The notes below the pieces were generated by a model. It made no database searches, was not told the DNA's origin, and was given only the letters and a program-made list of their open reading frames with translations. A stretch of DNA of 64,000 nucleotides from an uncultured Alphaproteobacteria bacterium (GTDB lineage Bacteria; Pseudomonadota; Alphaproteobacteria; RF32; CAG-239), in contig CASDOS010000021.1 of assembly GCA_949282205.1 (NCBI GenBank), positions 1 to 64,000 of the forward strand, given 5' to 3'. Position 1 is the stretch's first letter, and each line of letters opens with the position of its first letter. This document shows, in pieces, positions 43,223 through 52,523 of the stretch. The translations under genes were made by a program, and so were the position numbers.

Positions 43223-46200
43223 TTAGTTAGCCTTCTTCCGATACTCCACAACAGATTGAATCATGATGTAAAGTAAAGGAATAACCACCAAACCAAAGAT
43301 TGTACCAACCAACATTCCTGAGAATACCGGTACGCCAACGGCTACACGCGAACCGGAGCAAGCACCGGTCGCCCAAACCATCGGAGCCACACCAAGAATA
43401 AAGGTCAAAGCTGTCATCAACACGGCACGAAATCTTTCTTTAGTACCGACAACTGCCGCATCAATAATAGAAGCGCCTCTTTCATGTTCTTCTTTTGCGA
43501 ACTCAACAATCAAAATCGCATTCTTTGCAGCCAAACCAACCAAAAGCACCAAACCTAACTGAGCATAAATACTTAAGGATAATCCGGTTACAAACATCCC
43601 GACAAAAGCGCCCAACATAGCGGTCATAACCGAAAGAATAACCGACAAAGGAATAGTCCAACTTTCATATTGAGCAACCAAGAAAAGATAAGCAAACAAG
43701 ATAGCCAACGCAACCAAATAACCGATTTGACCTTGGTTACGTCTTTCCTGCAAGCTCATTCCGGACCATTCGTATGCATACTTATTAGAAAGAACTTCAT
43801 CTGCTAATTTTTCAACTGCCTGCATAGCCGCCCCGGAGCTGGAATTTTCAGAAGCCATAATATTAATTGTAGCAGCGGCATATTGGTTATATCTATCAAC
43901 AGAACGTGGTAAAGTTACACGACGAATATCAATTAAACTACCCAACGGCACCATCTGACCGGAATTACTCTGAACATATAAGTTTTTAATACTGTCAAGA
44001 TTCTTACGATATTTCCAGTCAGCCATAACCATAACTTTATTAGCCTGCGTACCGATATTAATATCATTAACATACAAGGACCCCAAGTATGTTTGCAAAG
44101 TCGTATAGATATTCCCGATAGAAACATCCATAAGCTCAGCTTTTTCGCGATTAATATCCAAATATGCGTGTGGCGTTTGAGAAGTAAATGTAGAATAAGC
44201 CATAGCAACTTCAGGAAGTTGGTTCAGCTTAATCAAGAAGTTATTTAAAGTTTTCTCAAGTTGGTTCATATCTGAATTTTCGATAGACTGCAATCTCAAA
44301 TCCATACTGTTACTACTACCCAAACCAGGAATAGCCGGCATTTCGAATAACATAATATTAGCTTCTGTAATTCCTTGTAATTCCTGAGTTAAGCGCATTC
44401 TGATATTTGAAGATTTATCTATAATATCCTCACGCTCGGACCAAGGTTTCAAAGCAATAACATTAAATCCGACATTTTCACCTTGCCCAGCCATAATACT
44501 AAAACCACGCAAATTCATCACCGATTTAATTTTATCTTCAGTTTTCATAACATCTCTTGTTTTATCAATAACATCAAGAGTACGACGACCGGAAGCCCCT
44601 TCTGGAAGTTGAATATTAGCCATAATCATACCTTGGTCTTCATCTGGCAAGAAAGAAGACTTAATATTCAACACGGAAAAAGCATTCAAAGCAGCCAGCA
44701 TCAACACCATCAAAACGATAATAGCCATTTTACGTCCCAACCAAGCGACCGTCTGAATATATTTATTTTTGGTTGCATTAATAATTTGCTCAAATCTAAA
44801 CAAAAATCCGGAAGTTCTTGGTTTAATTGGTTTCAACAAAGTAGCGCTCAATGCCGGACTAAGCGTCAACGCATTAACGCCGGAGAAAAGTACCGCAAAC
44901 GAAATCGCAATAGCAAATTGCTGATAAATACGTCCTGTAACCCCTCCCATAAAAGCAATAGGAACAAAGATAGCCAATAACACCAAAGTTGTTGCCACAA
45001 CAGCGGAAGACACCTGTTCCATCGCTTTAACTGCGGCATCTTTCGGAGACAGATTTTCGGTCTGCATCAAATACAAAACACGCTCAACCACCACAATAGC
45101 ATCATCCACAACCAAACCGATAGCCAAGATCAAACCAAACAAGGTCAATATATTAAGGTTATAACCTAAAGCCAACATAACGGCAAATGTTGCCAATATG
45201 GATACAGGAATTGCAACAGACGGAATAAGGGTAGCTCGCCAGTCTTGCAAAAAGACATAACAAACCAAAACCACCAATAAGAATGTTAAGACCAATGTAA
45301 ACACAACTTCTTCAATAGAAACACGAATAAATTCTGTCGCATCAAAGAAAACCTGTACATCAAAATCTTCCGGATAATACTTAGACAAGCGCTCCAATTC
45401 CGCATTAACTGCTTCCATGGCCTGCAAAGCATTTGCACCTGAAAGTTTATTTAACATCAGTGCAACGTTTGGTTGTCCGTCAACATCAGAAACGGTCAAA
45501 TAGCTTTCAGAACCGATTTCGACTTTAGCAATATCTTTCAAACGAACCAAACCGCCTTCAGCCTCAGTTCTGACAATAATATTCTCAAAATCCTTAGCTT
45601 CATTTAAGCGTCCCTTTGTTTCCAAAGAAAAAACAATTTCGCTAGTACCATCATTTGGTTCAGCCCCAACAGATCCCAAAGAAGGCTGATAGTTTTGGCT
45701 TGTAATAGCATTTTGCACCGTACTGATAGGAAGATTTAAGGCAGCCATTTTATCAGCATCAAGCCAAACACGCATACTTAAATCCGATCCCATAACACGC
45801 ACATCACCAACACCATACTGACGCGCCAAGTTATTTTTAATATTATTGGTAACGTAGTTATTTAAGAAATTACGATCATGAGTACCATTAGGCGAAACAG
45901 CTTGTAAGAAAGCCAAGATTTCGGAAGACCGTTTAATAACATTAACACCACGGGTTTGAACTTCATCAGGCAAGCTGTTAATTGCTTTTTGCACACGATT
46001 TTGCACTTTAACCTGCGCCAAATCCGGATCCGTACCGATTTCGAAGCTAATATCCAACTGATAGTTACCGGAGTTATATGATGAAGAGCTCATATAAAGC
46101 ATATTATCAACACCGTTAACTTCTTTTTCAATAGGAATAGCAACAGTATTTGCCACCGTTTCAGCGCTAGCGCCGGTATAATCGGCAAAAACGGTAACGG

Positions 46201-46327
46201 TTGGCGGGGTTATTTCCGGATACATTGCCACCGGTAATGTAAAAATAGCAATTAAACCGGCCAAGCTCATCACAATAGCAATAACCACCGCAAAACGCGG
46301 TCTTTCAATAAAGAACTTAGAAAACAT
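43223..46327 (-). CDS. RND multidrug efflux pump, inner-membrane transporter (AcrB/MexB type)
   Basis: 1034-aa HAE1-family proton-driven exporter with twelve membrane helices and two large periplasmic loops. [20 protein letters not shown] starts the first helix, and [15 protein letters not shown] near residue 404 holds the two adjacent Asp of the proton relay. [19 protein letters not shown] and [16 protein letters not shown] occur near the end. ATG 46327 has GAGGAG 8 bases upstream. It is transcribed with its adaptor and TetR repressor. No TolC-type outer-membrane gene is nearby, so one must be supplied from elsewhere. Confidence 0.96.
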   Translation of the reverse strand: MFSKFFIERPRFAVVIAIVMSLAGLIAIFTLPVAMYPEITPPTVTVFADYTGASAETVANTVAIPIEKEVNGVDNMLYMSSSSYNSGNYQLDISFEIGTDPDLAQVKVQNRVQKAINSLPDEVQTRGVNVIKRSSEILAFLQAVSPNGTHDRNFLNNYVTNNIKNNLARQYGVGDVRVMGSDLSMRVWLDADKMAALNLPISTVQNAITSQNYQPSLGSVGAEPNDGTSEIVFSLETKGRLNEAKDFENIIVRTEAEGGLVRLKDIAKVEIGSESYLTVSDVDGQPNVALMLNKLSGANALQAMEAVNAELERLSKYYPEDFDVQVFFDATEFIRVSIEEVVFTLVLTFLLVVLVCYVFLQDWRATLIPSVAIPVSILATFAVMLALGYNLNILTLFGLILAIGLVVDDAIVVVERVLYLMQTENLSPKDAAVKAMEQVSSAVVATTLVLLAIFVPIAFMGGVTGRIYQQFAIAISFAVLFSGVNALTLSPALSATLLKPIKPRTSGFLFRFEQIINATKNKYIQTVAWLGRKMAIIVLMVLMLAALNAFSVLNIKSSFLPDEDQGMIMANIQLPEGASGRRTLDVIDKTRDVMKTEDKIKSVMNLRGFSIMAGQGENVGFNVIALKPWSEREDIIDKSSNIRMRLTQELQGITEANIMLFEMPAIPGLGSSNSMDLRLQSIENSDMNQLEKTLNNFLIKLNQLPEVAMAYSTFTSQTPHAYLDINREKAELMDVSIGNIYTTLQTYLGSLYVNDINIGTQANKVMVMADWKYRKNLDSIKNLYVQSNSGQMVPLGSLIDIRRVTLPRSVDRYNQYAAATINIMASENSSSGAAMQAVEKLADEVLSNKYAYEWSGMSLQERRNQGQIGYLVALAILFAYLFLVAQYESWTIPLSVILSVMTAMLGAFVGMFVTGLSLSIYAQLGLVLLVGLAAKNAILIVEFAKEEHERGASIIDAAVVGTKERFRAVLMTALTFILGVAPMVWATGACSGSRVAVGVPVFSGMLVGTIFGLVVIPLLYIMIQSVVEYRKKAN

Positions 46328-46344
46328 ACCCCTCACTCCTCAAA

Positions 46345-47460
46345 TTAATTTGCACTTACAACATTAACCGTAGCGCCTGAATGCATCATTCTGTTTTGCA
46401 TACCACTGGCAATAACTTTATCACCGGCCTTCAAGCCACTAACAATAATCTGTTTACCGTCAAATGCATCCCCCAATTCAACCTTTCTAAGCGTTGCAAC
46501 ATTATCCGCACCAACAACATAAACCTGAGAAGTTTCTTCATTTTGAATAATTGCGGTTTCAGGAACGGTCAAAGCCGTTTTAGGATTAGAAGAAGTAATA
46601 AACATTTTAACATAAGCACCTGGTCTCAACAATCCTTTATCATTTTTAATATCTGCATAAACAGCGATTGTAGCTGTTCCTTGATTAATTTCATTATTAG
46701 CAAAAACTCTCTCTAATTTTTCACTAAAGATTTCCCCGCTTGCCAATTCAATATTCATAACAAAATTTTCCAGAGGTTTATCTGAACCGGCATTAAGCTC
46801 TAAGAATTCCTTATCTGTAAGAGAGAAGGCGATTCTGATTGGATTAATTTGTACAACTCTGGCCAAAGGTTCCGCCGAAGCATTAACATAGTTTCCTTCA
46901 GTAACTTGAGTTTTTCCGATATACCCATCAATATATGCTTTTACTTCTGTATTATCCAAATCAATTTTAGCCAATTGAAGTTGAGCCTCAGCCTGAGAAA
47001 CAGCTGCTTTAGCTTGCAGATAAGCACTTTCCGCACTATCGTATGTAGCTTTAGAAGCAATATTTTTAGCACTCAACTGTTTCTGACGATTATAATCCCG
47101 TTCAGTTTTAGTTAAATTAGCCTTCGCGCTTTCCAACTGAGCCTGCGCCAAATTATAATTAGCCTTATAAGTATCTTTATCAATAATAAAGAGAGGATCA
47201 TCTTTTTTAACAAAGCTTCCCTCAACAAAATTAACTTTATCCAAACTACCGCTGACTTTAGCTACGACATCAACACTATTAATGGCCTCAACCAGAGCGA
47301 CATAAGTTTTAGGATTATTAATTTTTTCTTCCTGCACTTCAGCCACTGTCACATTAACAGCCGGCATTCCGCCCATTTCGGATTTTTGCCCATAAAAATG
47401 GCACCCGGCAATAACCGCCAACAAAGCAACTGTACCTGCAAACAAATAACTTTTCTTCAT
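46345..47460 (-). CDS. RND efflux periplasmic adaptor (AcrA/MexA type), probable lipoprotein
   Basis: 371 aa. The start LLAVIAGCHFYG contains a lipobox (Cys about 20). The barrel-sandwich halves (VDVVAKVSGSLDKVNFVEGS and AYIDGYIGKTQVTEGNYV) enclose a coiled-coil hairpin (about 95-160), as in AcrA. It links the transporter to an outer-membrane channel. GAGGGG before ATG 47460 decides the start; a longer frame would overlap the tetR end. It lies 17 bases before the transporter gene. Confidence 0.94.
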   Translation of the reverse strand: MKKSYLFAGTVALLAVIAGCHFYGQKSEMGGMPAVNVTVAEVQEEKINNPKTYVALVEAINSVDVVAKVSGSLDKVNFVEGSFVKKDDPLFIIDKDTYKANYNLAQAQLESAKANLTKTERDYNRQKQLSAKNIASKATYDSAESAYLQAKAAVSQAEAQLQLAKIDLDNTEVKAYIDGYIGKTQVTEGNYVNASAEPLARVVQINPIRIAFSLTDKEFLELNAGSDKPLENFVMNIELASGEIFSEKLERVFANNEINQGTATIAVYADIKNDKGLLRPGAYVKMFITSSNPKTALTVPETAIIQNEETSQVYVVGADNVATLRKVELGDAFDGKQIIVSGLKAGDKVIASGMQNRMMHSGATVNVVSAN

Positions 47461-47512
47461 AATTTTCACCCCCTCTTTTTTATTAACCATAAGAACATCT
47501 TTAATATCCACC

Positions 47513-48142
47513 TTATGCATTTTTTCCACCTTCTTTTTTTATCCCTTCCAATAATGCTTTCAATCCTGAATGAACCATTTCCACCATACTAAAATTAACT
47601 CTTTTACTTAAAACCGAAAATATAATCCCCATATAAGTAGACATTATCACATGAGGCATAACTTCAATATCAATATCATCCCGCAACTCACCTTTACTTT
47701 TAGATTCTACCAGAACAGCATTAATTTTTTCTAAATGATAATTTTTAGTTAGAGCTCTGGCTTTATCAACTCTATCAATAACAGCCTCCGACCATTCCAT
47801 TTGGCAAGCCATAAAACGATTAAAGCGAGAGAAACGTTGATCACGTTCACTTGCCTCCGCCCACAACACAAAATAATTAAGCAAATCATCCAATGAATTA
47901 CCTTCCGGAACCATCGGAGCCAATTCAGTTCTTTTACGCTCAACATATTCTGTAATCAAAGCCGCCACCAAATCCGCTTTATTTCTAAAATACCAATACA
48001 CAGCACCTTTCGTAAAACCGGCGCGAGCAGCAATTTCGTCAAATGTCGCCTTAGCAAACCCTTTTTCAGAAAAAACATCCAGAGCAGATTCCAACACAGC
48101 TTGTCTTGTTTTCTCAGCGTCTTCTTTGCATTTTCTAGCCAT
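47513..48142 (-). CDS. TetR-family repressor of the RND pump (AcrR/TtgR type)
   Basis: 209 aa. The helix-turn-helix reads ATFDEIAARAGFTKGAVYWYF at about 33-53, exactly the AcrR/TtgR pattern, followed by a drug-binding-type helical domain. GGAGGC precedes the ATG. It is the first gene of the operon and has a palindromic operator over its promoter, so drug binding would relieve repression of the whole pump. Confidence 0.93.
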   Translation of the reverse strand: MARKCKEDAEKTRQAVLESALDVFSEKGFAKATFDEIAARAGFTKGAVYWYFRNKADLVAALITEYVERKRTELAPMVPEGNSLDDLLNYFVLWAEASERDQRFSRFNRFMACQMEWSEAVIDRVDKARALTKNYHLEKINAVLVESKSKGELRDDIDIEVMPHVIMSTYMGIIFSVLSKRVNFSMVEMVHSGLKALLEGIKKEGGKNA

Positions 48143-48155
48143 TTAGCCTCCTGAA

Positions 48156-48182
48156 ATTATAGATACATACTAAAATGTATGT
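48156..48182 (-). promoter_or_regulatory. TetR operator and -10 of the pump operon
   Basis: ACATAC and GTATGT (48165-48182) form a perfect 6-6-6 palindrome, like AcrR/TtgR boxes. On the minus strand a perfect TATAAT (48156-48161) lies 3 bases downstream of it, so a bound repressor would cover the promoter. Confidence 0.75.
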
Positions 48183-48298
48183 TACAGACAGGATAAAAAA
48201 GACAACAAATTTACTCAGTTGTCAAGAAAAAAATTTTTTATATAAAAACAAATGTTTTTACATTTTTTTAAGAAAAAGATTCTCTGCTTTATAAAGCA

Positions 48299-48862
48299 CT
48301 ACAAACCAAGTTTCAAATTAGAAAGCTCCGCTGAAAAATTATCACAATTAGGGCTGGCGATATAAGCTCCGACTTTAACTTCCTCGTAGCTTTGCATATA
48401 AAACATCCGAATTTTAACAAATTGAATACCGTCCAACGAATACGCCAAGATATAATCATCGCCAATCCGATTCAAACGAAACCAAATTTCGTGAACATTT
48501 TGCGACAAATTAAATCCCGCCCAATCAGAATGTCCGGCGATAGTCAACGACGTCGCCATTACATTTTGAGAAGCATTTTCGTTCATTAAAGAGGCTTTAA
48601 ACCAATTACGTTCATCGATTCTCAGCATAATTCCGCATTGAGAAAATTTCTCCAACACATCAAACTTCCATTTAAGTGTTAAGAAAAAATCCCCCTCCTG
48701 TCTGCAAAAGAAAAAATGCCCATCATCTTTTTTAAAACCACGATGAATACTCTGCCAAAAATCCGTATCGGAACGAGCATAAATAATCATGGCATCGTCT
48801 TCAAAACGAACATTTTCAGGATCATTAAACCATTCAAAATTCTCCAAGGCTTCAAAATGCAT
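48299..48862 (-). CDS. DUF1349 concanavalin-A-like protein
   Basis: 187 aa, all-beta. WFNDPENVRFEDDAMIIYAR, GFKKDDGHFFFCRQEGDFFL and CGIMLRIDERNWFKASL match the DUF1349 (YesU-like) family, whose lectin-like jellyroll may bind carbohydrate. No signal peptide, so it is probably cytosolic. Its ATG shares one base with the DnaJ-like gene end, so the two are coupled. Confidence 0.85.
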   Translation of the reverse strand: MHFEALENFEWFNDPENVRFEDDAMIIYARSDTDFWQSIHRGFKKDDGHFFFCRQEGDFFLTLKWKFDVLEKFSQCGIMLRIDERNWFKASLMNENASQNVMATSLTIAGHSDWAGFNLSQNVHEIWFRLNRIGDDYILAYSLDGIQFVKIRMFYMQSYEEVKVGAYIASPNCDNFSAELSNLKLGL

Positions 48863-49806
48863 TAAAAAGTCCTCACCTGTTCATCTGGCAATCCTCCGAG
48901 TGCCATTTCCAAACTGCTACTTTTGTTTTTCGGAGCCATAATAACCAAATTGACAATTTCATCGCCCAAACCATCATTAGTTTTAATCCCCTTTCCTTTC
49001 AAGCGCAATTTTTCGCCACTTGAGGAATAAGGCGGAATTTTGACACTAACTTTACCGCTGATAGTCGGGACAATAACTTTAGCCCCCAAAACAGCCTCTT
49101 TCATTGAAATAGGTAAATCGACAAAAACATCATTCCCATCAGTTTTAAAATACGGATGAGAATTAACGTTTAACGTAATCAAAGCGTCTCCAGCACTTCC
49201 ACCGTTAATACCGGGCATTCCCTGTCCTTTAAGACGCAATGTTTGCCCTGTAGAAGTACCGGCCGGTATTTTAACATTAAGTTTCTTCCCATTAATTGAG
49301 ATATATTTCTCAGCTCCTTTAGCCGCATCCAAAAAATCGACATCAAGAGAATAAGCGACATCTTGTCCTTTTTGAGCTCTCCTCGTATTAAAACCGGCGG
49401 TAGAACCAAACCCAGTACCGCCTGCATTACTAAACTGACTAAAAATATCTTCACCAAAAAGAGATGAAAAATCAAAACCGCCGGTACCACCAAATCCCTG
49501 AGGACCATTAAAACCGCCGGTAGAATAAGTTCTATATGTTCCCCCGCCGGAATTAAACCCTCCGGCGCCAAAACCGGTAGGTTTTCCGTCTGCATCTATT
49601 TCATTATTATCATATTTACGTCGCTTTTCTTTATCACCCAAAATATCATAAGCCGCAGAGATTTCTTTAAATTTCTCCGCAGCACTTTTATCATCTTTAT
49701 TCAAATCCGGATGATATTTACGCGCTAATTTACGATACTGAGACTTAATTTCAGTCTCAGAAACCGTTTTTGCGACACCAAGCACATCATAAAGATTTTT
49801 TACCAT
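48862..49806 (-). CDS. DnaJ-like cochaperone (CbpA type, no zinc finger)
   Basis: 314 aa. The J domain is at 1-70 with HPD in ARKYHPDLNKD, and is followed by a Gly/Phe-rich linker (about 75-140, unusually long) and the two-part DnaJ C-terminal substrate-binding domain (KIPAGTSTGQTLRLKGQGMP, KIPPYSSSGEKLRLKGKG). The CxxCxGxG zinc repeats of DnaJ are absent, as in CbpA. It stimulates DnaK ATPase activity. It is operonic with DUF1349. Confidence 0.93.
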   Translation of the reverse strand: MVKNLYDVLGVAKTVSETEIKSQYRKLARKYHPDLNKDDKSAAEKFKEISAAYDILGDKEKRRKYDNNEIDADGKPTGFGAGGFNSGGGTYRTYSTGGFNGPQGFGGTGGFDFSSLFGEDIFSQFSNAGGTGFGSTAGFNTRRAQKGQDVAYSLDVDFLDAAKGAEKYISINGKKLNVKIPAGTSTGQTLRLKGQGMPGINGGSAGDALITLNVNSHPYFKTDGNDVFVDLPISMKEAVLGAKVIVPTISGKVSVKIPPYSSSGEKLRLKGKGIKTNDGLGDEIVNLVIMAPKNKSSSLEMALGGLPDEQVRTF

Positions 49807-49847
49807 AACATCATATCCCCTTTAAGTACTATATAGGGAATAAGATT

Positions 49848-50222
49848 CTAGATTGCAAGGCTGACACAGTCAAAGGTAGCGCGCATAAATCCGTTATGAT
49901 ACATAGTGACCTCGCGCAAATAAGGAGAACCGCCGTAAGCAATATCCGCACAATACATCGAAGCCAGAGGAGATATTTCATCTACACGAACATTTTTATA
50001 TTGATAAGTAACAAAATCACTTCCCTCACCTACAACAAAAACATCATTTGCTGTAAGGTTACGTTGCGAAGTCATCAAAAAATCATCACCTACCAAAGAA
50101 TCACCTTGGTTGATTTGAGTATAATATCCCTCAGGTACGGGATTAGAATTTTCATCCATTAAAATATACTCTGTTGTGCAAGCACCCAAGCACAAAACTA
50201 AAACACTCAAAATTTTTTTCAT
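49848..50222 (-). CDS. small lipoprotein
   Basis: 124 aa. A short signal with lipobox (LVLCLGAC) gives a lipidated Cys, followed by a beta-rich domain of unknown function (GDDFLMTSQRNLTANDVFVV). The start was placed at ATG 50222; an in-frame TTG six codons earlier is less likely. It lies 18 bases after the 101-aa secreted protein. Confidence 0.65.
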   Translation of the reverse strand: MKKILSVLVLCLGACTTEYILMDENSNPVPEGYYTQINQGDSLVGDDFLMTSQRNLTANDVFVVGEGSDFVTYQYKNVRVDEISPLASMYCADIAYGGSPYLREVTMYHNGFMRATFDCVSLAI

Positions 50223-50240
50223 AACATTACACCTTTCCAA

Positions 50241-50546
50241 TTATTTAAGTTCGTTATATATTTCTTTACCGGCTTTTTCTAAAATCCGTTTAATTTTCAA
50301 ATTTTTAGCGCTATTAGGTCTATCATTATCCAATTTTGCGACCATTTTTTTTAAATCTCTCAAAAAATTTTCATTATGCCGCAACTTATCAATATCCGCC
50401 ACTAAATCAGCATCATTCATTTTATGATCAGCAACAACCTTCAAAGTTGTAATATATTTAGCTTCATTAAGAGCCGCCACCTGAGCCTGTGCTGCAAAAG
50501 AAGACATGACAACGCAAAAACCAATTAAAAACAAATTTTTCAACAT
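50241..50546 (-). CDS. small secreted protein
   Basis: 101 aa with a signal peptide (LFLIGFCVVMSSFAAQA, cleavage after AQA) and a short Lys/Asp-rich helical mature part. No family recognised. It is probably co-transcribed with the lipoprotein gene that follows. Confidence 0.6.
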   Translation of the reverse strand: MLKNLFLIGFCVVMSSFAAQAQVAALNEAKYITTLKVVADHKMNDADLVADIDKLRHNENFLRDLKKMVAKLDNDRPNSAKNLKIKRILEKAGKEIYNELK

Positions 50547-50645
50547 ATTAAACTACTCATAAAAATCCACTTGCAAATATATCCATATCATATATAACTT
50601 AATAAAAGTTAAAAATACGATTTTGTTTTACAAAAAGTTACGCTC

Positions 50646-51617
50646 ATGAAGAACATCTGGATTTTAGTAGATAATCGCATCGGCAGCCGCCATCAAGCGG
50701 AAGGAATTGTCAACTACTTAAATAATAAAGAAATGAACATAACCTATAAAGAGCTTGAATATACAAAACTTGCAGGTCTGCCGAATTTTATACGCGGAAA
50801 AACATTATTAGGATTAACCGAAAAATCAAAATCTGAAATAATAGCCCCATATCCTGATATTATTTTATCCTCCACCCGAAGAACGGCACCCATAGCCCGT
50901 TACATAAAAAAACAAAAGCCGGATATAAAACTCATACAACTGGGGCACATAGGGCATACGGGAATAAAAGAGTTTGATTTAGTATTCACCCCTGAGCATG
51001 ATAAGAATAAATTACAAACCCCAAATATCCGTTACACCATCGGCTGTCCACATTTTATAACCAAAGAAAAGCTGGAAACCGCCTATACGGAATGGCACGA
51101 CAAATTTTCAAATCTATCCCATCCGATAACAGCCGTCATTATCGGTGGCGCAATAAAAGGACGAGCATTTTCTCTAGAAAATGCAGAAAAACTAGCCCAA
51201 TCTGTTGCAAATTTAAAAGAAGCAGAAGGAGGATCATTATTGATTACTACATCTCGCCGCACCGGAGCAGAGGCAGAAAAAAAAATAATGTCTTATTTAG
51301 AAAAATACCCTAACTATGCGTATTTATGGGGATCAAAAGACAAAAATCCATATTTAGGCTTTTTAGCCTGCGCTGACAATCTCATTGTAACTGGGGATTC
51401 TGTATCGATGTGCAGTGAAGCCACCGCCGCAGAAAAAGAGTTAAGAATTTTTACCGGCAAGAACTGGCTAACCTCAAAACACTTACGTTTCGTACAAACA
51501 TTATGTGAGAAAGGCTACGCCACAAATCTAGAAGAAAGAACGAGCTCAAAAATATCTTTTACACATACTCCGCTAAACACCGCCAAAGAAATAGCGGAAA
51601 CCATCGCCCGTTTATAA
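50646..51617 (+). CDS. ELM1/GtrOC1-family protein
   Basis: 323 aa. It opens with WILVDNRIGSRHQAEGI and has SSTRRTAPIAR near residue 77, GGAIKGRAFSL near 163 and TGDSVSMCSEA near 250, all features of the mitochondrial-fission-ELM1 family (COG3660), which is common in Alphaproteobacteria. The fold is glycosyltransferase-like with two Rossmann domains. Its bacterial role is not established; a nucleotide-sugar function is plausible. It is a single gene with no obvious ribosome-binding site. Confidence 0.87.
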   Translation: MKNIWILVDNRIGSRHQAEGIVNYLNNKEMNITYKELEYTKLAGLPNFIRGKTLLGLTEKSKSEIIAPYPDIILSSTRRTAPIARYIKKQKPDIKLIQLGHIGHTGIKEFDLVFTPEHDKNKLQTPNIRYTIGCPHFITKEKLETAYTEWHDKFSNLSHPITAVIIGGAIKGRAFSLENAEKLAQSVANLKEAEGGSLLITTSRRTGAEAEKKIMSYLEKYPNYAYLWGSKDKNPYLGFLACADNLIVTGDSVSMCSEATAAEKELRIFTGKNWLTSKHLRFVQTLCEKGYATNLEERTSSKISFTHTPLNTAKEIAETIARL

Positions 51618-51638
51618 TTAGCCCCCCTACGCAGAGCT

Positions 51639-52067
51639 TCAAACTCTGTCAAGATATAAAAACTCTTCTATTTTTTCTTTTACTTTCAAAGCAGACTTTT
51701 CTGTATCAAGTATATATAAAATAGTCTTAAATACACACAAATCCGATAACTTACTCTTTTTCATTTTCTCAAGACCATTTTTTCTATTAACAAGATTAAG
51801 ATCTTCTGCCTCTAAAAAACCTTCCCCATATATCCAATGACCATTATAGGTATAATTTACAACATCATCCAAACGAGCATAATTACCAGAACTGGCAATT
51901 TCCATCTTTTCGCAAATAAAAAGAAATTTCCAATGACACCACCTACAAATATCTTCAAAGACACAAGCGCAAGGCTGGTTTAAATCAGCTCCATAACTCT
52001 GAATACATTTATAGCAAATTTCATCTACTAATTTTTTCAAAACTAAAATATTATGCTTATAAATCAT
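51639..52067 (-). CDS. hypothetical Cys-containing protein (142 aa)
   Basis: Unrecognised. The amino half holds a cysteine group (CYKCIQSYG, CACVFEDICRWCHW), which could bind zinc. The end is Lys/Glu-rich and helical. ATG 52067 was preferred to one seven codons earlier because of GGGG upstream. It converges with the ELM1 gene. Confidence 0.5.
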   Translation of the reverse strand: MIYKHNILVLKKLVDEICYKCIQSYGADLNQPCACVFEDICRWCHWKFLFICEKMEIASSGNYARLDDVVNYTYNGHWIYGEGFLEAEDLNLVNRKNGLEKMKKSKLSDLCVFKTILYILDTEKSALKVKEKIEEFLYLDRV

Positions 52068-52218
52068 CACAAATTGCCCCAAACACATTTACTGAATTTT
52101 AGCTTACATTCCACAAAAATCAATCATTATTTAGGGAAAATAAAAAATAATACAAATTATAGTTGCACAATTACAAATAAGCATATAAACTAGCCCTATA
52201 AACATAAAAGGAGGAACT

Positions 52219-52506
52219 ATGGCATCACTATCTAATCGAGTTGTTTCAATCTATAACCGCAAAACAAGCATGCGCCTAGCACCGGCAGAATGGAAAGCAA
52301 TCGACACTATTTGCAAACGAGAAAACATAAAACGGAAAAACTTATTTGAATTAATTGACGCCAACAAAGACACAAAATTAGGGCTAACATCGTCCGTACG
52401 ATTATTTTCTATAATTTATTACCGTAAAGCGCTACAATATCAACTCGACAACAAACAAAATAATCATTCTTCGCCAATATGCGACGCCATAAAAGGAATT
52501 ATTTAA
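52219..52506 (+). CDS. ribbon-helix-helix (RHH_4-type) regulator, copy 1
   Basis: 95 aa. NRKTSMRLAPAEWKAIDTIC matches the beta-strand plus first helix of alphaproteobacterial RHH_4 proteins, and LGLTSSVRLFSIIYY the later helix. These are small dimeric DNA-binding proteins. AAGGAGG precedes the ATG. A close paralogue lies at 54162, with the serpin gene between them. Confidence 0.8.
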   Translation: MASLSNRVVSIYNRKTSMRLAPAEWKAIDTICKRENIKRKNLFELIDANKDTKLGLTSSVRLFSIIYYRKALQYQLDNKQNNHSSPICDAIKGII

Positions 52507-52523
52507 TAAAGGAACAACCAAAA

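Noticed and set aside
47461..47529. Adaptor protein starting at 47529, overlapping tetR
   Set aside because: The extension precedes a lipoprotein signal and a better ribosome-binding site lies before ATG 47460.
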